Positions 17,950 to 27,207 of a stretch of DNA of 64,000 bases are shown here, piece by piece. The stretch comes from JBFHIZ01 sp963666475. GTDB taxonomy: Bacteria; Bacillota; Clostridia; Lachnospirales; Lachnospiraceae. The stretch spans positions 930,001 to 994,000 of the forward strand of contig CAXXJM010000001.1 in NCBI GenBank assembly GCA_963666475.2, written 5' to 3'. The translations under genes were made by a program, and so were the position numbers. Every line of letters begins with the position of its first letter. The first letter of the stretch is position 1. The notes under the pieces were generated by a model that did not search any database, was not told the origin of the DNA, and saw nothing but the letters and a program-made list of their open reading frames with translations.

Positions 17950-19641
17950 TTACTTCAAAGCCATTTCTAACTCATGTCTTCTTTCTGCTTCTGCTTTACT
18001 CCAGTCAACACATGAATCATAATCATAACTTGTAACTGTTGAGGTCATATTTGCTACTGCTTCATCAAACTCTTCATCTGTAGCTGCATAAATTGCTTTC
18101 CATGAGCCATCTACAATTGCTTTTGTGACCTGCTCCCAAGATACTTTTAATTCATCCGATTTTGAACTCTCCGAATATGTTGTTGCAGGAGCAACTTTGT
18201 ATGCCCTTGAATTTAAATACTGTTGTGTATTATCTACACCAAAATATGCTCTCCAATCGGCCTCAGTATCACAAAGTGGATCAACTTGGTTGCTCTTCCA
18301 GTTATCCCAATTGTATGTTTCACCATTTGACATTGGATTCGTTGCATTAATAGACCAAGTAACGTTATTCATCTGGTTCGCTCCGTCATTAAACTCTCCG
18401 TAATATCCAGTATCTTCTGGAAACTCCGTTGTGCGATCAAAATGCATTGCTGTTCCAAGTTCAGTTGTGTATGTATTTCCTTCTGCATCATAATCCCATG
18501 TAATTCCTTGTGGACCATGTTCTGCAGTCATTCTTCCTTCTGGTGTAGACAGCCAGTTGATGATTTCCATACAGAGTTCCGGATATTGTGTTTTTGCACC
18601 AATCGTCCATAATCTATTTCCACCCATCACACTCATTCCATAAACAATTGGTTGAGCTTCATCAGGTGCCAATGAAGCCATGAATTTATTTGCACTAATA
18701 TGTGTGTCTGAATTGTATCCAGCGGAACCTGAATAATTGAAGATTGAGAAGAAAGTTCCACCATTTTGAACTTTGGCAATCATTTCATCATAGGTCTGTG
18801 TCATAGAATCCGGATCCAACAAATCATTTTGATAAAGTTTATTAAAGAATTCTAGCATATTTAAATATGGACCATCTTCCATTAATGGATCATAAAATTC
18901 TCCAGTTTCAGTATTGTACAAACCAAGTGCTAACTCATCATATCCATAATAAGCGGTAGCCATTGATTTTACATACATAACCATGCTTCCGTCCCAGTCA
19001 GGCCATAGCGAAGCAGCATATGTTTCATTCCCAGCGTCATCTGTTGGGCATAATTCTTTCATATCAATCAAAAGTTGTAAATAATCATCTAAATCTTTCA
19101 CTTCCGGGTATCCCAATTCTTTATATAAATCCCAACGAATATCCCAAGTATAAAAGAAATCTTCATGGTTCGAGCTTGATGTAGCAACATTATGCCCAAA
19201 TCCATACAGAGTATCATCCGCTCCTTCAGTAATAGAACTTGTTAATTTTTGGTTTTTTTCAAGCGCATATGGCATATTTTCTTCTATATATGAGCCATAT
19301 GTGCTAAGTAAACCATCTTCATTCCAGTCAAACAACAAACCTTGCTTGACTGCATTTTGATATTTATCTCCATCGGAACCCCAAATCACTATATCTCCCA
19401 GATTTCCTGCCTCCATACGTGTTTCATAAACTCCGTCTGTATCAGGTACAATTAAAATTTTTACATTAAAACGCTCTAACAGCTCTTTTGCAAACCAGCC
19501 TGTTAATTCTCCTGAGTAATTTGCTAACTGACTGTAACAAGTTAGCGTAATTGGCTCATCCTTGCCACCTCCGCCACAACCGGTCAACATAGATACCATC
19601 ATGGCTAAAACCAAACCTAAAGCTACTAATCTTTTTTTCAT
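17950..19641 (-). CDS. Sugar ABC importer binding lipoprotein (LplA-like)
   Basis: 563-residue extracellular solute-binding protein with a lipoprotein signal (lipobox LTGC, Cys22). The mature part begins with PITLTCYSQLANYSGELTGW and has the two-lobe features of large cluster D-type oligosaccharide binders, including aromatic-rich patches suited to sugar stacking. It is encoded after the LplC and LplB permeases and should deliver xyloglucan oligosaccharides to them. It is a paralogue of the solo binding protein at 29182: the N-terminal YS..ANY.G..GWF pattern is shared. Substrate is inferred from the locus. GGGAGG precedes the ATG. Confidence 0.9.
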   Translation of the reverse strand: MKKRLVALGLVLAMMVSMLTGCGGGGKDEPITLTCYSQLANYSGELTGWFAKELLERFNVKILIVPDTDGVYETRMEAGNLGDIVIWGSDGDKYQNAVKQGLLFDWNEDGLLSTYGSYIEENMPYALEKNQKLTSSITEGADDTLYGFGHNVATSSSNHEDFFYTWDIRWDLYKELGYPEVKDLDDYLQLLIDMKELCPTDDAGNETYAASLWPDWDGSMVMYVKSMATAYYGYDELALGLYNTETGEFYDPLMEDGPYLNMLEFFNKLYQNDLLDPDSMTQTYDEMIAKVQNGGTFFSIFNYSGSAGYNSDTHISANKFMASLAPDEAQPIVYGMSVMGGNRLWTIGAKTQYPELCMEIINWLSTPEGRMTAEHGPQGITWDYDAEGNTYTTELGTAMHFDRTTEFPEDTGYYGEFNDGANQMNNVTWSINATNPMSNGETYNWDNWKSNQVDPLCDTEADWRAYFGVDNTQQYLNSRAYKVAPATTYSESSKSDELKVSWEQVTKAIVDGSWKAIYAATDEEFDEAVANMTSTVTSYDYDSCVDWSKAEAERRHELEMALK

Positions 19642-19669
19642 CTGAAACCTCCCATTATTATTTTATAAC

Positions 19670-20590
19670 TTATCCCTTCACCGCTCCTAGCATAATTCCT
19701 TCTTCAAAATATTTTTGCATATAAGGATACACAAGAAGTATTGGGATAATAGTTACCATAGAAATAGTGTATTTGATTACTTTACTATTCAAAGCATTCT
19801 CAGCTGCTGCAGCTGCTGCGCTACCACTTGATTGCATCAGTGCTGCCAGATTACTAGAAGCATTCAAATATATATATAATCTGTGTTGTAAAGTATATAA
19901 TTCAGGCGTATTCTGCATCAAAATCAGGGAATCGGTAAATGAATTCCAATGTCCAACCGCTCCAAAGATTGCGATTGTTGCCAAAATTGGTTTACTTAAC
20001 GGCCAAATAATTGAGCGGAAAATTCGAAAATATCCTGCCCCATCCATAAATGCACTTTCCTCAAGCTCCGAGGGAATGGACTCAATGTATGTCTTTACCA
20101 AAATAACGTTAAATGGAGCAACCACACCCGGAATAATATATCCCATAAAGTTGTTCGTGAGTCCGAGCATAGACATATTTAAATACCAAGGAATCAACCC
20201 CGCATTAAAATACATGGTGATAATAATAAATCGATACCAGAAACTTCTTCCCCACATATCTTTCTTTGTCACGATATATCCCAGGAAAGAAGAAGCAAGC
20301 ACCATAAGTGCTGTACCAATCAAGGTTCTAGAAACCGAAACAAGAAATGATGTTCCTAAATCTTTTACACTGGTAAGCGCAATGTAGTTATCGATATTCA
20401 ATCCTTTTGGTATAAAGTTTATCAACCCTCGATTAACAAGCGCATTATCAGAAATTGTGTTAATAAATAAATAATAAAACGGAAACAAACAACTTAATGT
20501 AAATATTGCAAAAACTGCATAATTCAATATATCAAAGATGTAATCAGCCGTTGTTTTAGGATTAATAATATTTTTCTTTCTTTTAAACAT
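19670..20590 (-). CDS. Sugar ABC importer permease (LplC/YtcP-like)
   Basis: Inner-membrane permease with six predicted helices. The EAA loop, which contacts the ATPase, is in ELEESAFMDGAGYFRIF. The C-terminal region carries an alanine run (SSGSAAAAAAENA) and ends in YFEEGIMLGAVKG, typical of YtcP. I start at ATG 20590: the AGGGAGG is 7 nt away, whereas the ATG two codons earlier is directly against it. It lies between the LplB-like permease (12 nt upstream) and the binding protein, and no ATPase gene is nearby, so a shared MsmK-type ATPase is expected. Confidence 0.92.
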   Translation of the reverse strand: MFKRKKNIINPKTTADYIFDILNYAVFAIFTLSCLFPFYYLFINTISDNALVNRGLINFIPKGLNIDNYIALTSVKDLGTSFLVSVSRTLIGTALMVLASSFLGYIVTKKDMWGRSFWYRFIIITMYFNAGLIPWYLNMSMLGLTNNFMGYIIPGVVAPFNVILVKTYIESIPSELEESAFMDGAGYFRIFRSIIWPLSKPILATIAIFGAVGHWNSFTDSLILMQNTPELYTLQHRLYIYLNASSNLAALMQSSGSAAAAAAENALNSKVIKYTISMVTIIPILLVYPYMQKYFEEGIMLGAVKG

Positions 20591-20602
20591 CTGCATACCT
20601 CC

Positions 20603-22051
20603 CTATACAATACTTTCGCCACGAACGATTTTTGACAAGGTATTTCCGACGAATAACAAGGTAACGCTGATTACCGATTTCATCATACCAATTACTGTTG
20701 ACAATGGGATAACTCCTTTTTGAATACCTAACTGATATACATATAAATCAAGCACTGTGATAACACTTGTATTCGATGCATTTTCAAATACGAGGTACTG
20801 ATCCATACCATTGCTCAAGATCGCCGCAAATGACATAATCAAGAGTACAAAGTAGGTTGGCATCAATGACGGGAATGTAATATAACGCATTTTTTGGAAA
20901 CGGTTCGCACCATCCACGGTAGCTGCTTCAAACATCTGTTGATCAATACCTGAAATTGCTGCAATATAGATGATTGCACTCCACCCAAGTCCTTTCCAAA
21001 TTCCCCATGCAAGCATCTTGAACCACACAAACGACTCGCCCATCAGATAGTTGACTGCTTCTGTTTTCCAGCCCATATTGATAAAGAATGTATTGACAAA
21101 ACCATCTGTAGAAAAAATAGCAAGAGCTAAAGCATAAATCAATACCCAGCTTACAAAGTTCGGAATCGTTGTAAACACCTGAACAAAACGTTTGAAACGT
21201 TTACTCTTAACTTCTGATAGAAAAACTGCAAAAATCATCGGAAGCCAGCTTGTTGCAATTCCTAGACCACTCATCGCCAAAGTATTCTTCAATACGCGGA
21301 ATAAATCTTGCCTGGTTGCTTCATTCTGGAACAAATATGTGAACCATTTAAAACCCACAAAATTCTCTGCCGATAGGGTACCACCTGCTTTGTAGTTAAA
21401 GAATGCATATCTCCATCCCCAAAGTGGAAGATACATAAAAACAAAAATAAGCGCTGCAAATGGTAAAAACATTAGAAACAATCTATATTTTTTGTCTACA
21501 GCATATTTCATATTTGTATCTGCTTTTGGTGTAGCCACTATCAGTAAAATTGATGTGATCATCACAATCAAAGCTACGACAAAAAAGAAAAACATTCCGC
21601 TTGGTAGTTCCGGAAGAACACGATCTGGATACTGTGTTTGATTCATTTGTTGATATGCAAGATAAATCAAGCCCAAACCAACCAATTGGACCACGGATCC
21701 AATTAAAGTGACCTTATATACCAGGTTCTGAACACGTAAATTCCCTACGGAAAAACATGCTCCTACTGCCGATGAAATAATTCCTAAACATAAAACGATA
21801 CTCGCAATAAATACAAGAATAAATGAGCCTTCGTTAATCCAGCCTTGTGAAATGGCTCTTCCTGCTTCTCCAGTCAGACTGGAATATGCAACTGCGGATG
21901 TAAATAATGACATGTTTTTATTAATATAACCACAGATTTTCGACGGGTTTATGTTTGGGAAAAATACCATAGCTGCTGCTAGTAGTGCCCCAAATCTCAA
22001 AAGGTATGTTATGCAACGTATGGTCACATTTTTCAATTGATCTTTATTCAT
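20603..22051 (-). CDS. Sugar ABC importer permease (LplB-like) with N-terminal membrane extension
   Basis: 482-residue permease. Residues about 185-482 form a standard LplB-type permease with EAA loop FEAATVDGANRFQKMRYITF. Residues 1-180 are extra: four hydrophobic segments (about 11-31, 75-98, 110-133, 151-173) with an outside loop between the first two. Typical LplB proteins are near 300-320 residues, so this one carries a four-helix N-terminal domain that I do not recognise. GGGAGG lies 6 nt before the ATG. It should pair with the LplC-like permease downstream. Confidence 0.9.
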   Translation of the reverse strand: MNKDQLKNVTIRCITYLLRFGALLAAAMVFFPNINPSKICGYINKNMSLFTSAVAYSSLTGEAGRAISQGWINEGSFILVFIASIVLCLGIISSAVGACFSVGNLRVQNLVYKVTLIGSVVQLVGLGLIYLAYQQMNQTQYPDRVLPELPSGMFFFFVVALIVMITSILLIVATPKADTNMKYAVDKKYRLFLMFLPFAALIFVFMYLPLWGWRYAFFNYKAGGTLSAENFVGFKWFTYLFQNEATRQDLFRVLKNTLAMSGLGIATSWLPMIFAVFLSEVKSKRFKRFVQVFTTIPNFVSWVLIYALALAIFSTDGFVNTFFINMGWKTEAVNYLMGESFVWFKMLAWGIWKGLGWSAIIYIAAISGIDQQMFEAATVDGANRFQKMRYITFPSLMPTYFVLLIMSFAAILSNGMDQYLVFENASNTSVITVLDLYVYQLGIQKGVIPLSTVIGMMKSVISVTLLFVGNTLSKIVRGESIV

Positions 22052-22153
22052 TGTGATCCTCCCAAATCAATACTGATACTATCTTACTTAAGAAGACGAG
22101 GTAAGCCATTCGGCCCCCTCATCCCCTAAATATAACTTTTTAATAACTATTTT

Positions 22154-23929
22154 TTATTTTTTCTTTTTTGCCACAAGTACTACAACACCTGCAACAATTG
22201 CAACTACTACTACTACAATCACAACGATCATTCCTGTAGAAAGACCAGTTGACTCTTCTACTGGAGCAGCAACTTCTTCTTCCACTGCTGGTTCTTCCAC
22301 TGTCATTGAAGCGTTGTCATAAGCAAAACCACTTACTGTAAATTGAATTTCAACAGAAGTTGTAGGAATTGCATAGTAGAATAATTCTCCGTTTGCAAGG
22401 TCTGCATTCCAAAGGTTTGCACATTGAATGTCGATGTATTCCGTTGAGTCTGGATTTAAGAATGCGTCAGCAAATGTATACACCGTTTTCCCATCCATAA
22501 TTACATTGACGTCTGTAATTTTGATTTCATCACTAAGTGGAATATCTGTTGATGCGAAAATCAGGTTGAAGAAATCTTGATCTGCAAAATCGCCTGCAAT
22601 ATCAAAATCACCTGTCATAGAAACTGAGTATGTTCCATTTCCAGCGATTTCAACATCTGTGAATGTACCACCTTTGCTGATTGGGTCTGAACCATCCCAT
22701 CCAGTAATTGTGTTGAAAAATTCTGTTTCTTTACCATATGTAGCATCATTCCATGCATTACGGAAAGACCATGCTGGTGTCTGAATTCCGAAGTATGCAT
22801 GATATACACCATTTAAATCTACTCCAGGAGCAGCTTCTTCTTCAGCAACAACTGCTGCACCTTCCATCAAAGTGAAAGTTACTTCAACTGTCTGAATTGC
22901 TGTGTATAATGTAGCATCTACTGGTGTAGCAGTTACATCTGCAAGAGTAAGACCTTCTGCTGTACGTCCTTCTGCTACTTCAGCTACCCATGAGTTAAAT
23001 AAGTTTGTACGTGTTGCAATACCATCGTCTGAACTTGTATATGTGTTTCCAAATTCAATTTCTTCTCCATTGATTTTGATAGAATCGATCTGCATATAGC
23101 AGTTAGGGAAGTATGTTTCTCCTCCAGCGATTTCTACGTCCATGAATACGATATCTGGGCATCCACCTTCTACACCTGAGAAATCAAGTGAAGTAGTGTA
23201 TTGTCCATATCCAGTAACCATAGCGGTGTTCGCTACGATTGGAGAGTAATCGTTTCCGTCATTCCAGTACTGTACTGACCATGAGTTGTCTGCCATTGAA
23301 ATGTATGTTGGTGTTCCTTCTGCTGGCAATTCTGCTGCAACAGCTTCCGTTTCAGCTGCAAAAGCTTCCACTCCATCACCTAAAGTAAATGTAACTTCTA
23401 TTGTTTTTACTTCTGGATAAGCTGTAACATCAACTGGAGTAGCTGTTACATCTGTTGCATCTCCATCTGCAGTACGTCCTGCTGTAATTTCAGAAACCCA
23501 GCCGTTAAACAAGTTTGTTCTTGTTGCGATTTGATCATCTGATGATGTGTAAGTTTTTCCAAGTGTAACTTCTTCCCCATTGATCTTTACAGAGTCAATT
23601 GTCATGAAACTGTTTGGATAAGATGTTTCTCCGTTTGAAATCTCAACATCTAAGAATGCTAGTGTTGAACCAAATCCATTTGCTGTTCCTGTAAGATCTG
23701 CGGATACCGTATATTGACCATAACCGGTTACTTCTGCTGTCTCAACAACAATTGGAGAATAATCATTTCCGTCGTTCCAGTACTGATTTGCCCATGCATC
23801 ATCAGCAAAGCTTAAATATGCTACGGTTTCACCCTCAGCGCGAACTGGCATGTTAAACCCAACCATACCACCTAACATCATTGCAAGAGCTAATAATGAT
23901 GTTAAAACTTTTTTCAAATTCCTTCTCAT
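22154..23929 (-). CDS. Membrane-anchored surface protein with three beta-sandwich modules
   Basis: 591-residue protein with a signal peptide (1-31), two closely related modules (about 36-184 and 208-355, both containing YWNDGNDYSPI and SSDD.IATRTNLFN.WV.E), a divergent third module (385-539), an acidic linker, and a C-terminal membrane helix (565-587) ending in KKKK. The module also forms the C-terminus of the GH5 lipoprotein at 14972. A polysaccharide- or oligosaccharide-capturing role at the cell surface is inferred; no catalytic motif is visible. It is the first gene before the LplB/LplC/binding-protein importer, with a strong AGGAGG. I do not recognise the module as a named CBM family. 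Confidence 0.8.
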   Translation of the reverse strand: MRRNLKKVLTSLLALAMMLGGMVGFNMPVRAEGETVAYLSFADDAWANQYWNDGNDYSPIVVETAEVTGYGQYTVSADLTGTANGFGSTLAFLDVEISNGETSYPNSFMTIDSVKINGEEVTLGKTYTSSDDQIATRTNLFNGWVSEITAGRTADGDATDVTATPVDVTAYPEVKTIEVTFTLGDGVEAFAAETEAVAAELPAEGTPTYISMADNSWSVQYWNDGNDYSPIVANTAMVTGYGQYTTSLDFSGVEGGCPDIVFMDVEIAGGETYFPNCYMQIDSIKINGEEIEFGNTYTSSDDGIATRTNLFNSWVAEVAEGRTAEGLTLADVTATPVDATLYTAIQTVEVTFTLMEGAAVVAEEEAAPGVDLNGVYHAYFGIQTPAWSFRNAWNDATYGKETEFFNTITGWDGSDPISKGGTFTDVEIAGNGTYSVSMTGDFDIAGDFADQDFFNLIFASTDIPLSDEIKITDVNVIMDGKTVYTFADAFLNPDSTEYIDIQCANLWNADLANGELFYYAIPTTSVEIQFTVSGFAYDNASMTVEEPAVEEEVAAPVEESTGLSTGMIVVIVVVVVAIVAGVVVLVAKKKK

Positions 23930-23967
23930 TTCTTTCCTCCTTAAAATAATTAATAGTTACAAAAAAT

Positions 23968-23992
23968 ATTATATATTTTAATAAAATTTTAT
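23968..23992 (-). promoter_or_regulatory. Candidate promoter of the surface protein-importer operon
   Basis: A consensus -10 box TATAAT (minus strand, 23973-23968) lies about 40 nt upstream of the start codon. No fitting -35 box is present 17 nt upstream. Instead a 12-bp palindrome ATAAAATTTTAT (23981-23992) covers the spacer, which could be an operator or simply AT-rich sequence. Confidence 0.35.
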
Positions 23993-24053
23993 CCGAAGTC
24001 TGATAAAAAGAATACCTACACTTTTTGACATCAGTACCATAATAATTATACTT

Positions 24054-24728
24054 TTATTTTAATCGATCGGAAGGATGTCTTCCCTTTACGTTGAATTTTG
24101 AACGCAATTTATAGAGTCTATCCACTTCATACGCCGGTAATTCTTTAGCTCCTCCAAGCATTTTTGCTTTATAAGCAAGGCTCGCATAAAACTCCATACT
24201 TTCCATCTTGAAGTATGCGCTCATTAGATCTTCACCCCATGCCAGAGCTCCGTGGTTCTCAAGCAAGACTGCATCATAGTATTCTAAGTAAGGTTCGATT
24301 GCATTTGGAATCTCATCTGTGGAAGGCATCCCATATTTTGCAATTGGAACTTCTCCCAAAAAAATAATTGCTTCTGGCATAATTTTTTCAGTTAGTGGAA
24401 TTCCAGCTATCGCATAAGCAGTAGCGAACTGTGGATGCGCATGCAGTACCGCTCCAACATCTTCTCTTTTTTGATAAATTCTCATATGCATTTTGACTTC
24501 TGATGAAGGCTTCCATGGTCCATTCTCTTCAACTGGATTTCCTTCTGAATCTACTTTACAAATCATATCTGGAGTCATATACCCTTTCGATACACCCGTA
24601 GGTGTACAAAGAAAAAGATTTTTCTCCAACTTCACAGAAAAATTCCCATCGTTTGCCGCAACCATCTCTCTTTGATATACTCTTTTCCCAATCTCACACA
24701 TTTGTTCTCTTATTAATTGTTCGTTCAT
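24054..24728 (-). CDS. fucA: L-fuculose-1-phosphate aldolase
   Basis: Class II (zinc) aldolase that splits L-fuculose-1-phosphate into dihydroxyacetone phosphate and L-lactaldehyde. The metal set is visible: Glu77 in SSEVKMH, His96 and His98 in LHAHPQ, and His159 in ENHGAL. At 224 residues the length matches E. coli FucA. It is the last gene of fucI-fucU-fucA, 20 nt after fucU. Related aldolases for rhamnulose or ribulose phosphate share the fold, but the neighbours point to fucose. Fuculokinase, needed to make the substrate, is not in the window. Confidence 0.9.
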   Translation of the reverse strand: MNEQLIREQMCEIGKRVYQREMVAANDGNFSVKLEKNLFLCTPTGVSKGYMTPDMICKVDSEGNPVEENGPWKPSSEVKMHMRIYQKREDVGAVLHAHPQFATAYAIAGIPLTEKIMPEAIIFLGEVPIAKYGMPSTDEIPNAIEPYLEYYDAVLLENHGALAWGEDLMSAYFKMESMEFYASLAYKAKMLGGAKELPAYEVDRLYKLRSKFNVKGRHPSDRLK

Positions 24729-24748
24729 AATTCGATCATACCTTTCTA

Positions 24749-25174
24749 TTACACTACACCTTTTCTTATTAACACGTTGCCATAAATTGCCTTGTCCGAT
24801 GTAGCAACAATGCCTGCAACTTTTTTTGCTCGCTCGTAAAACGCAAATCGTTCCACATATTCTATTTTTAATTCCGAATACTCATTGGCCTTCAATATTT
24901 CTTTATATTGATCCCATACTTTCGGAACAACTGGATCACCTTCAACCACTTGCATCAGTCCAAAAGGATGTTCTGTATACGTATCAAGTGGAAAATATTC
25001 TAAAATAGCTTCCAAAAGATTTGCTACATTATGCCCGTCGGCGCGAACAACAGGTACGCCCTGTGAATTCGAAGGAAAATTTCCATCTGCAAGAATCAAC
25101 TCATCGCCATGGCCCATTTCCATTAATAACTTCATTAAATCTGGTGATATCAACGGTGATATATTTTTTAACAT
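24749..25174 (-). CDS. fucU: L-fucose mutarotase
   Basis: 141-residue RbsD/FucU-family protein that interconverts fucose anomers and so feeds the isomerase. The family motif MGHGDEL (catalytic His22) and LADGNFP are at the expected positions. It sits between fucI and fucA, 22 nt after fucI. FucU and RbsD are hard to separate by motif, but the operon context settles fucose over ribose. Confidence 0.92.
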   Translation of the reverse strand: MLKNISPLISPDLMKLLMEMGHGDELILADGNFPSNSQGVPVVRADGHNVANLLEAILEYFPLDTYTEHPFGLMQVVEGDPVVPKVWDQYKEILKANEYSELKIEYVERFAFYERAKKVAGIVATSDKAIYGNVLIRKGVV

Positions 25175-25196
25175 AAGATTTACCTAACCTTTCGAT

Positions 25197-26990
25197 TTAC
25201 TTCTTATACAAAGGTCCATAAGATGCACATGCCCTGAAATCAGCACTTTCCAAATCCATCGTTCCAAATGAGTTCCATGCTTTTGGACGGAAAATTCTTT
25301 CTTCTTCTACATTATGCATCGCAACCGGAATACGTAACATGGATGCCATTGTAATCAATTGATCTCCTATATGTCCATAGCTAATGGCTCCATGATTTGC
25401 TCCCCAAGTATTCATTACGCAATAGACATCCTTAAATGCGCCTTTTCCTGTTAACTTTGGCACAAACCAAGTTGTTGGCCAAGCGGGGTCTGTACGTTTA
25501 TTCAAAATCAAATGCACTTCTTGTGGGATATCGACCGTATAACCTTCCGCAATTTGCAAGACTGGTCCTAATCCTTTTATAAGATTGATTCGAGACATCG
25601 TAATTGGCATTCCACCTTTGGTTAAAAAATTCGAAGAAAAACCTCCGCCTCTAAAATACTCTACATTTGCAGGTGGGAACGTCGTTGCATTCAAACACTT
25701 CTTAACCTCTTCTTCAGTGACTTCCCAATATGGTTTCATCACTGGATTTCCATCCAAATCACTTTGCTGACCAGTTCCATCCAAAGTAGTTGAGCCACTA
25801 TTGATCAAATGAATCATCCCATCTTTCGCAACACCTTCCAAAGTATATCCAGTTACACGCTTTACTGCTTCTTTACTCCAATATGTTCTTACATCAGAAA
25901 AAATCTGTGCGGTATTGGCCAAAAGATGACCGAACAACATCGACACTCCGTTTAAACTATCGTTCTCCGTAGCGACAATAAACGCTTCCCGAATCCCATT
26001 CCAGTCAAAAGAAGAATTCAGGATTGTTTCCAGAAAATCTCCATTCGGACGAAAATCTGTCCATTGTCTTTGCCCCTGAAATCCAGCTACGATTGCGTTA
26101 TGACCGCATGCTTCTTCAGCAAATCCCAGTTCTTTCAAACGCTCATTTCCAATCATCAAATCACGAACGATCAAAGTCATTTTTACAACCGTTTCCCATT
26201 CCTGATCCAACTGCTCTCTAGTATGCTTGTTTTCCTCTTTATTTAAATCGATACCTTCTTTACAGTTCTCCTTGACCCAAGTCATTGCCTTCTCATATTC
26301 TAATGGATCAAAAATTCCCTCTTCAATTCTTCGAAGGATCTCACTCATATCTACATATTCATTTCTCATTCCAAGAAAATCATTAAAAAAATCAGGATTC
26401 ACAACAGAACCTGCAATTCCCATAGATACACTTCCTAAAGAAAGGTAGGAAGCACCTTTCATAGTTGCTACTGCGATACCCGCGCGAATAAATCGTAAAA
26501 TCTTTTCCTGCACATCCGTAGGAATGCTCTCATCATCAGCATCCTGTACATCTTTACCATAAATACTAAAGACTGGAAGACCTAACTGGTCATGCCCAGC
26601 AACTGCTGCTGCAAGATAAACGGCACCTGGGCGCTCTGTACCATTAAATCCCCAGATTGCTTTTGGTCTTGTGATATCCAAATCAATCGTTTCTGTTCCA
26701 TAGCACCAACAAGGGGTTACAGATAAGGACACCCCAACTCCTTCTAATTGAAATTTTTCTTCACACATTGCAGCCTCTGCAACACCTCCAATTGTCGAAT
26801 CTGCGATCACGCACTCCACCTTCTCGCCACTTGGATGCACGCAATGTTCCTCGATAAATCGTGCTGCGCGTCTCGCCATATTCATGGTCTGAGCTTCCAA
26901 AGATTCTCGTACTCCCAGTCTCCTTCCATCAATAATTGGACGAATTCCGACCTTAGGAAGACGTTTCTTTAACCTAAAATTGCTATCCAT
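25197..26990 (-). CDS. fucI: L-fucose isomerase
   Basis: Cytoplasmic Mn-dependent isomerase turning L-fucose into L-fuculose. The product of 597 residues matches E. coli FucI closely, with metal/catalytic residues Glu342 (VATENDS), Asp366 (FSDVRTYW) and a C-terminal His near 533 (NHGAISYGH), each about five residues beyond the E. coli numbering. AAAGGAG precedes the ATG. First gene of fucI-fucU-fucA and divergent from the esterase gene at 27208. Fucose is expected from GH95 action on xyloglucan side chains. Confidence 0.95.
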   Translation of the reverse strand: MDSNFRLKKRLPKVGIRPIIDGRRLGVRESLEAQTMNMARRAARFIEEHCVHPSGEKVECVIADSTIGGVAEAAMCEEKFQLEGVGVSLSVTPCWCYGTETIDLDITRPKAIWGFNGTERPGAVYLAAAVAGHDQLGLPVFSIYGKDVQDADDESIPTDVQEKILRFIRAGIAVATMKGASYLSLGSVSMGIAGSVVNPDFFNDFLGMRNEYVDMSEILRRIEEGIFDPLEYEKAMTWVKENCKEGIDLNKEENKHTREQLDQEWETVVKMTLIVRDLMIGNERLKELGFAEEACGHNAIVAGFQGQRQWTDFRPNGDFLETILNSSFDWNGIREAFIVATENDSLNGVSMLFGHLLANTAQIFSDVRTYWSKEAVKRVTGYTLEGVAKDGMIHLINSGSTTLDGTGQQSDLDGNPVMKPYWEVTEEEVKKCLNATTFPPANVEYFRGGGFSSNFLTKGGMPITMSRINLIKGLGPVLQIAEGYTVDIPQEVHLILNKRTDPAWPTTWFVPKLTGKGAFKDVYCVMNTWGANHGAISYGHIGDQLITMASMLRIPVAMHNVEEERIFRPKAWNSFGTMDLESADFRACASYGPLYKK

Positions 26991-27207
26991 TCTTATTCTC
27001 CTTTATTTAAGACTTCATTTCCTATGTAATCATCATATCCAATCTATTTTCATTTCATAACCCTAAAAAATACATACAATATGCATGAAATAATGAACTT
27101 ATCTCTATTTATTAGATGAAAATACATAGATTTTCCTCTGTTTTTTTTCACGATGCATTGTTATACTAATTTCATAAATCATTCCATGGTATAGAAAGGA
27201 CAAATCT

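Noticed and set aside
19767..20387. 206-codon open frame on the plus strand
   Set aside because: It lies wholly antisense to a clear LplC permease, has no ribosome binding site and reads as the complement of membrane-helix codons.
22052..22153. Terminator between the surface protein and LplB
   Set aside because: Only short, mismatched stems (CTTAC/GTAAG, GAGG/CCTC) without a U-run are present; the genes are probably co-transcribed.
27139..27167. Promoter for the SASA esterase (TATACT at 27162-27167)
   Set aside because: The -10-like box has no acceptable -35 partner, and the AT-rich interval gives several equal alternatives, so I did not list it as a feature.
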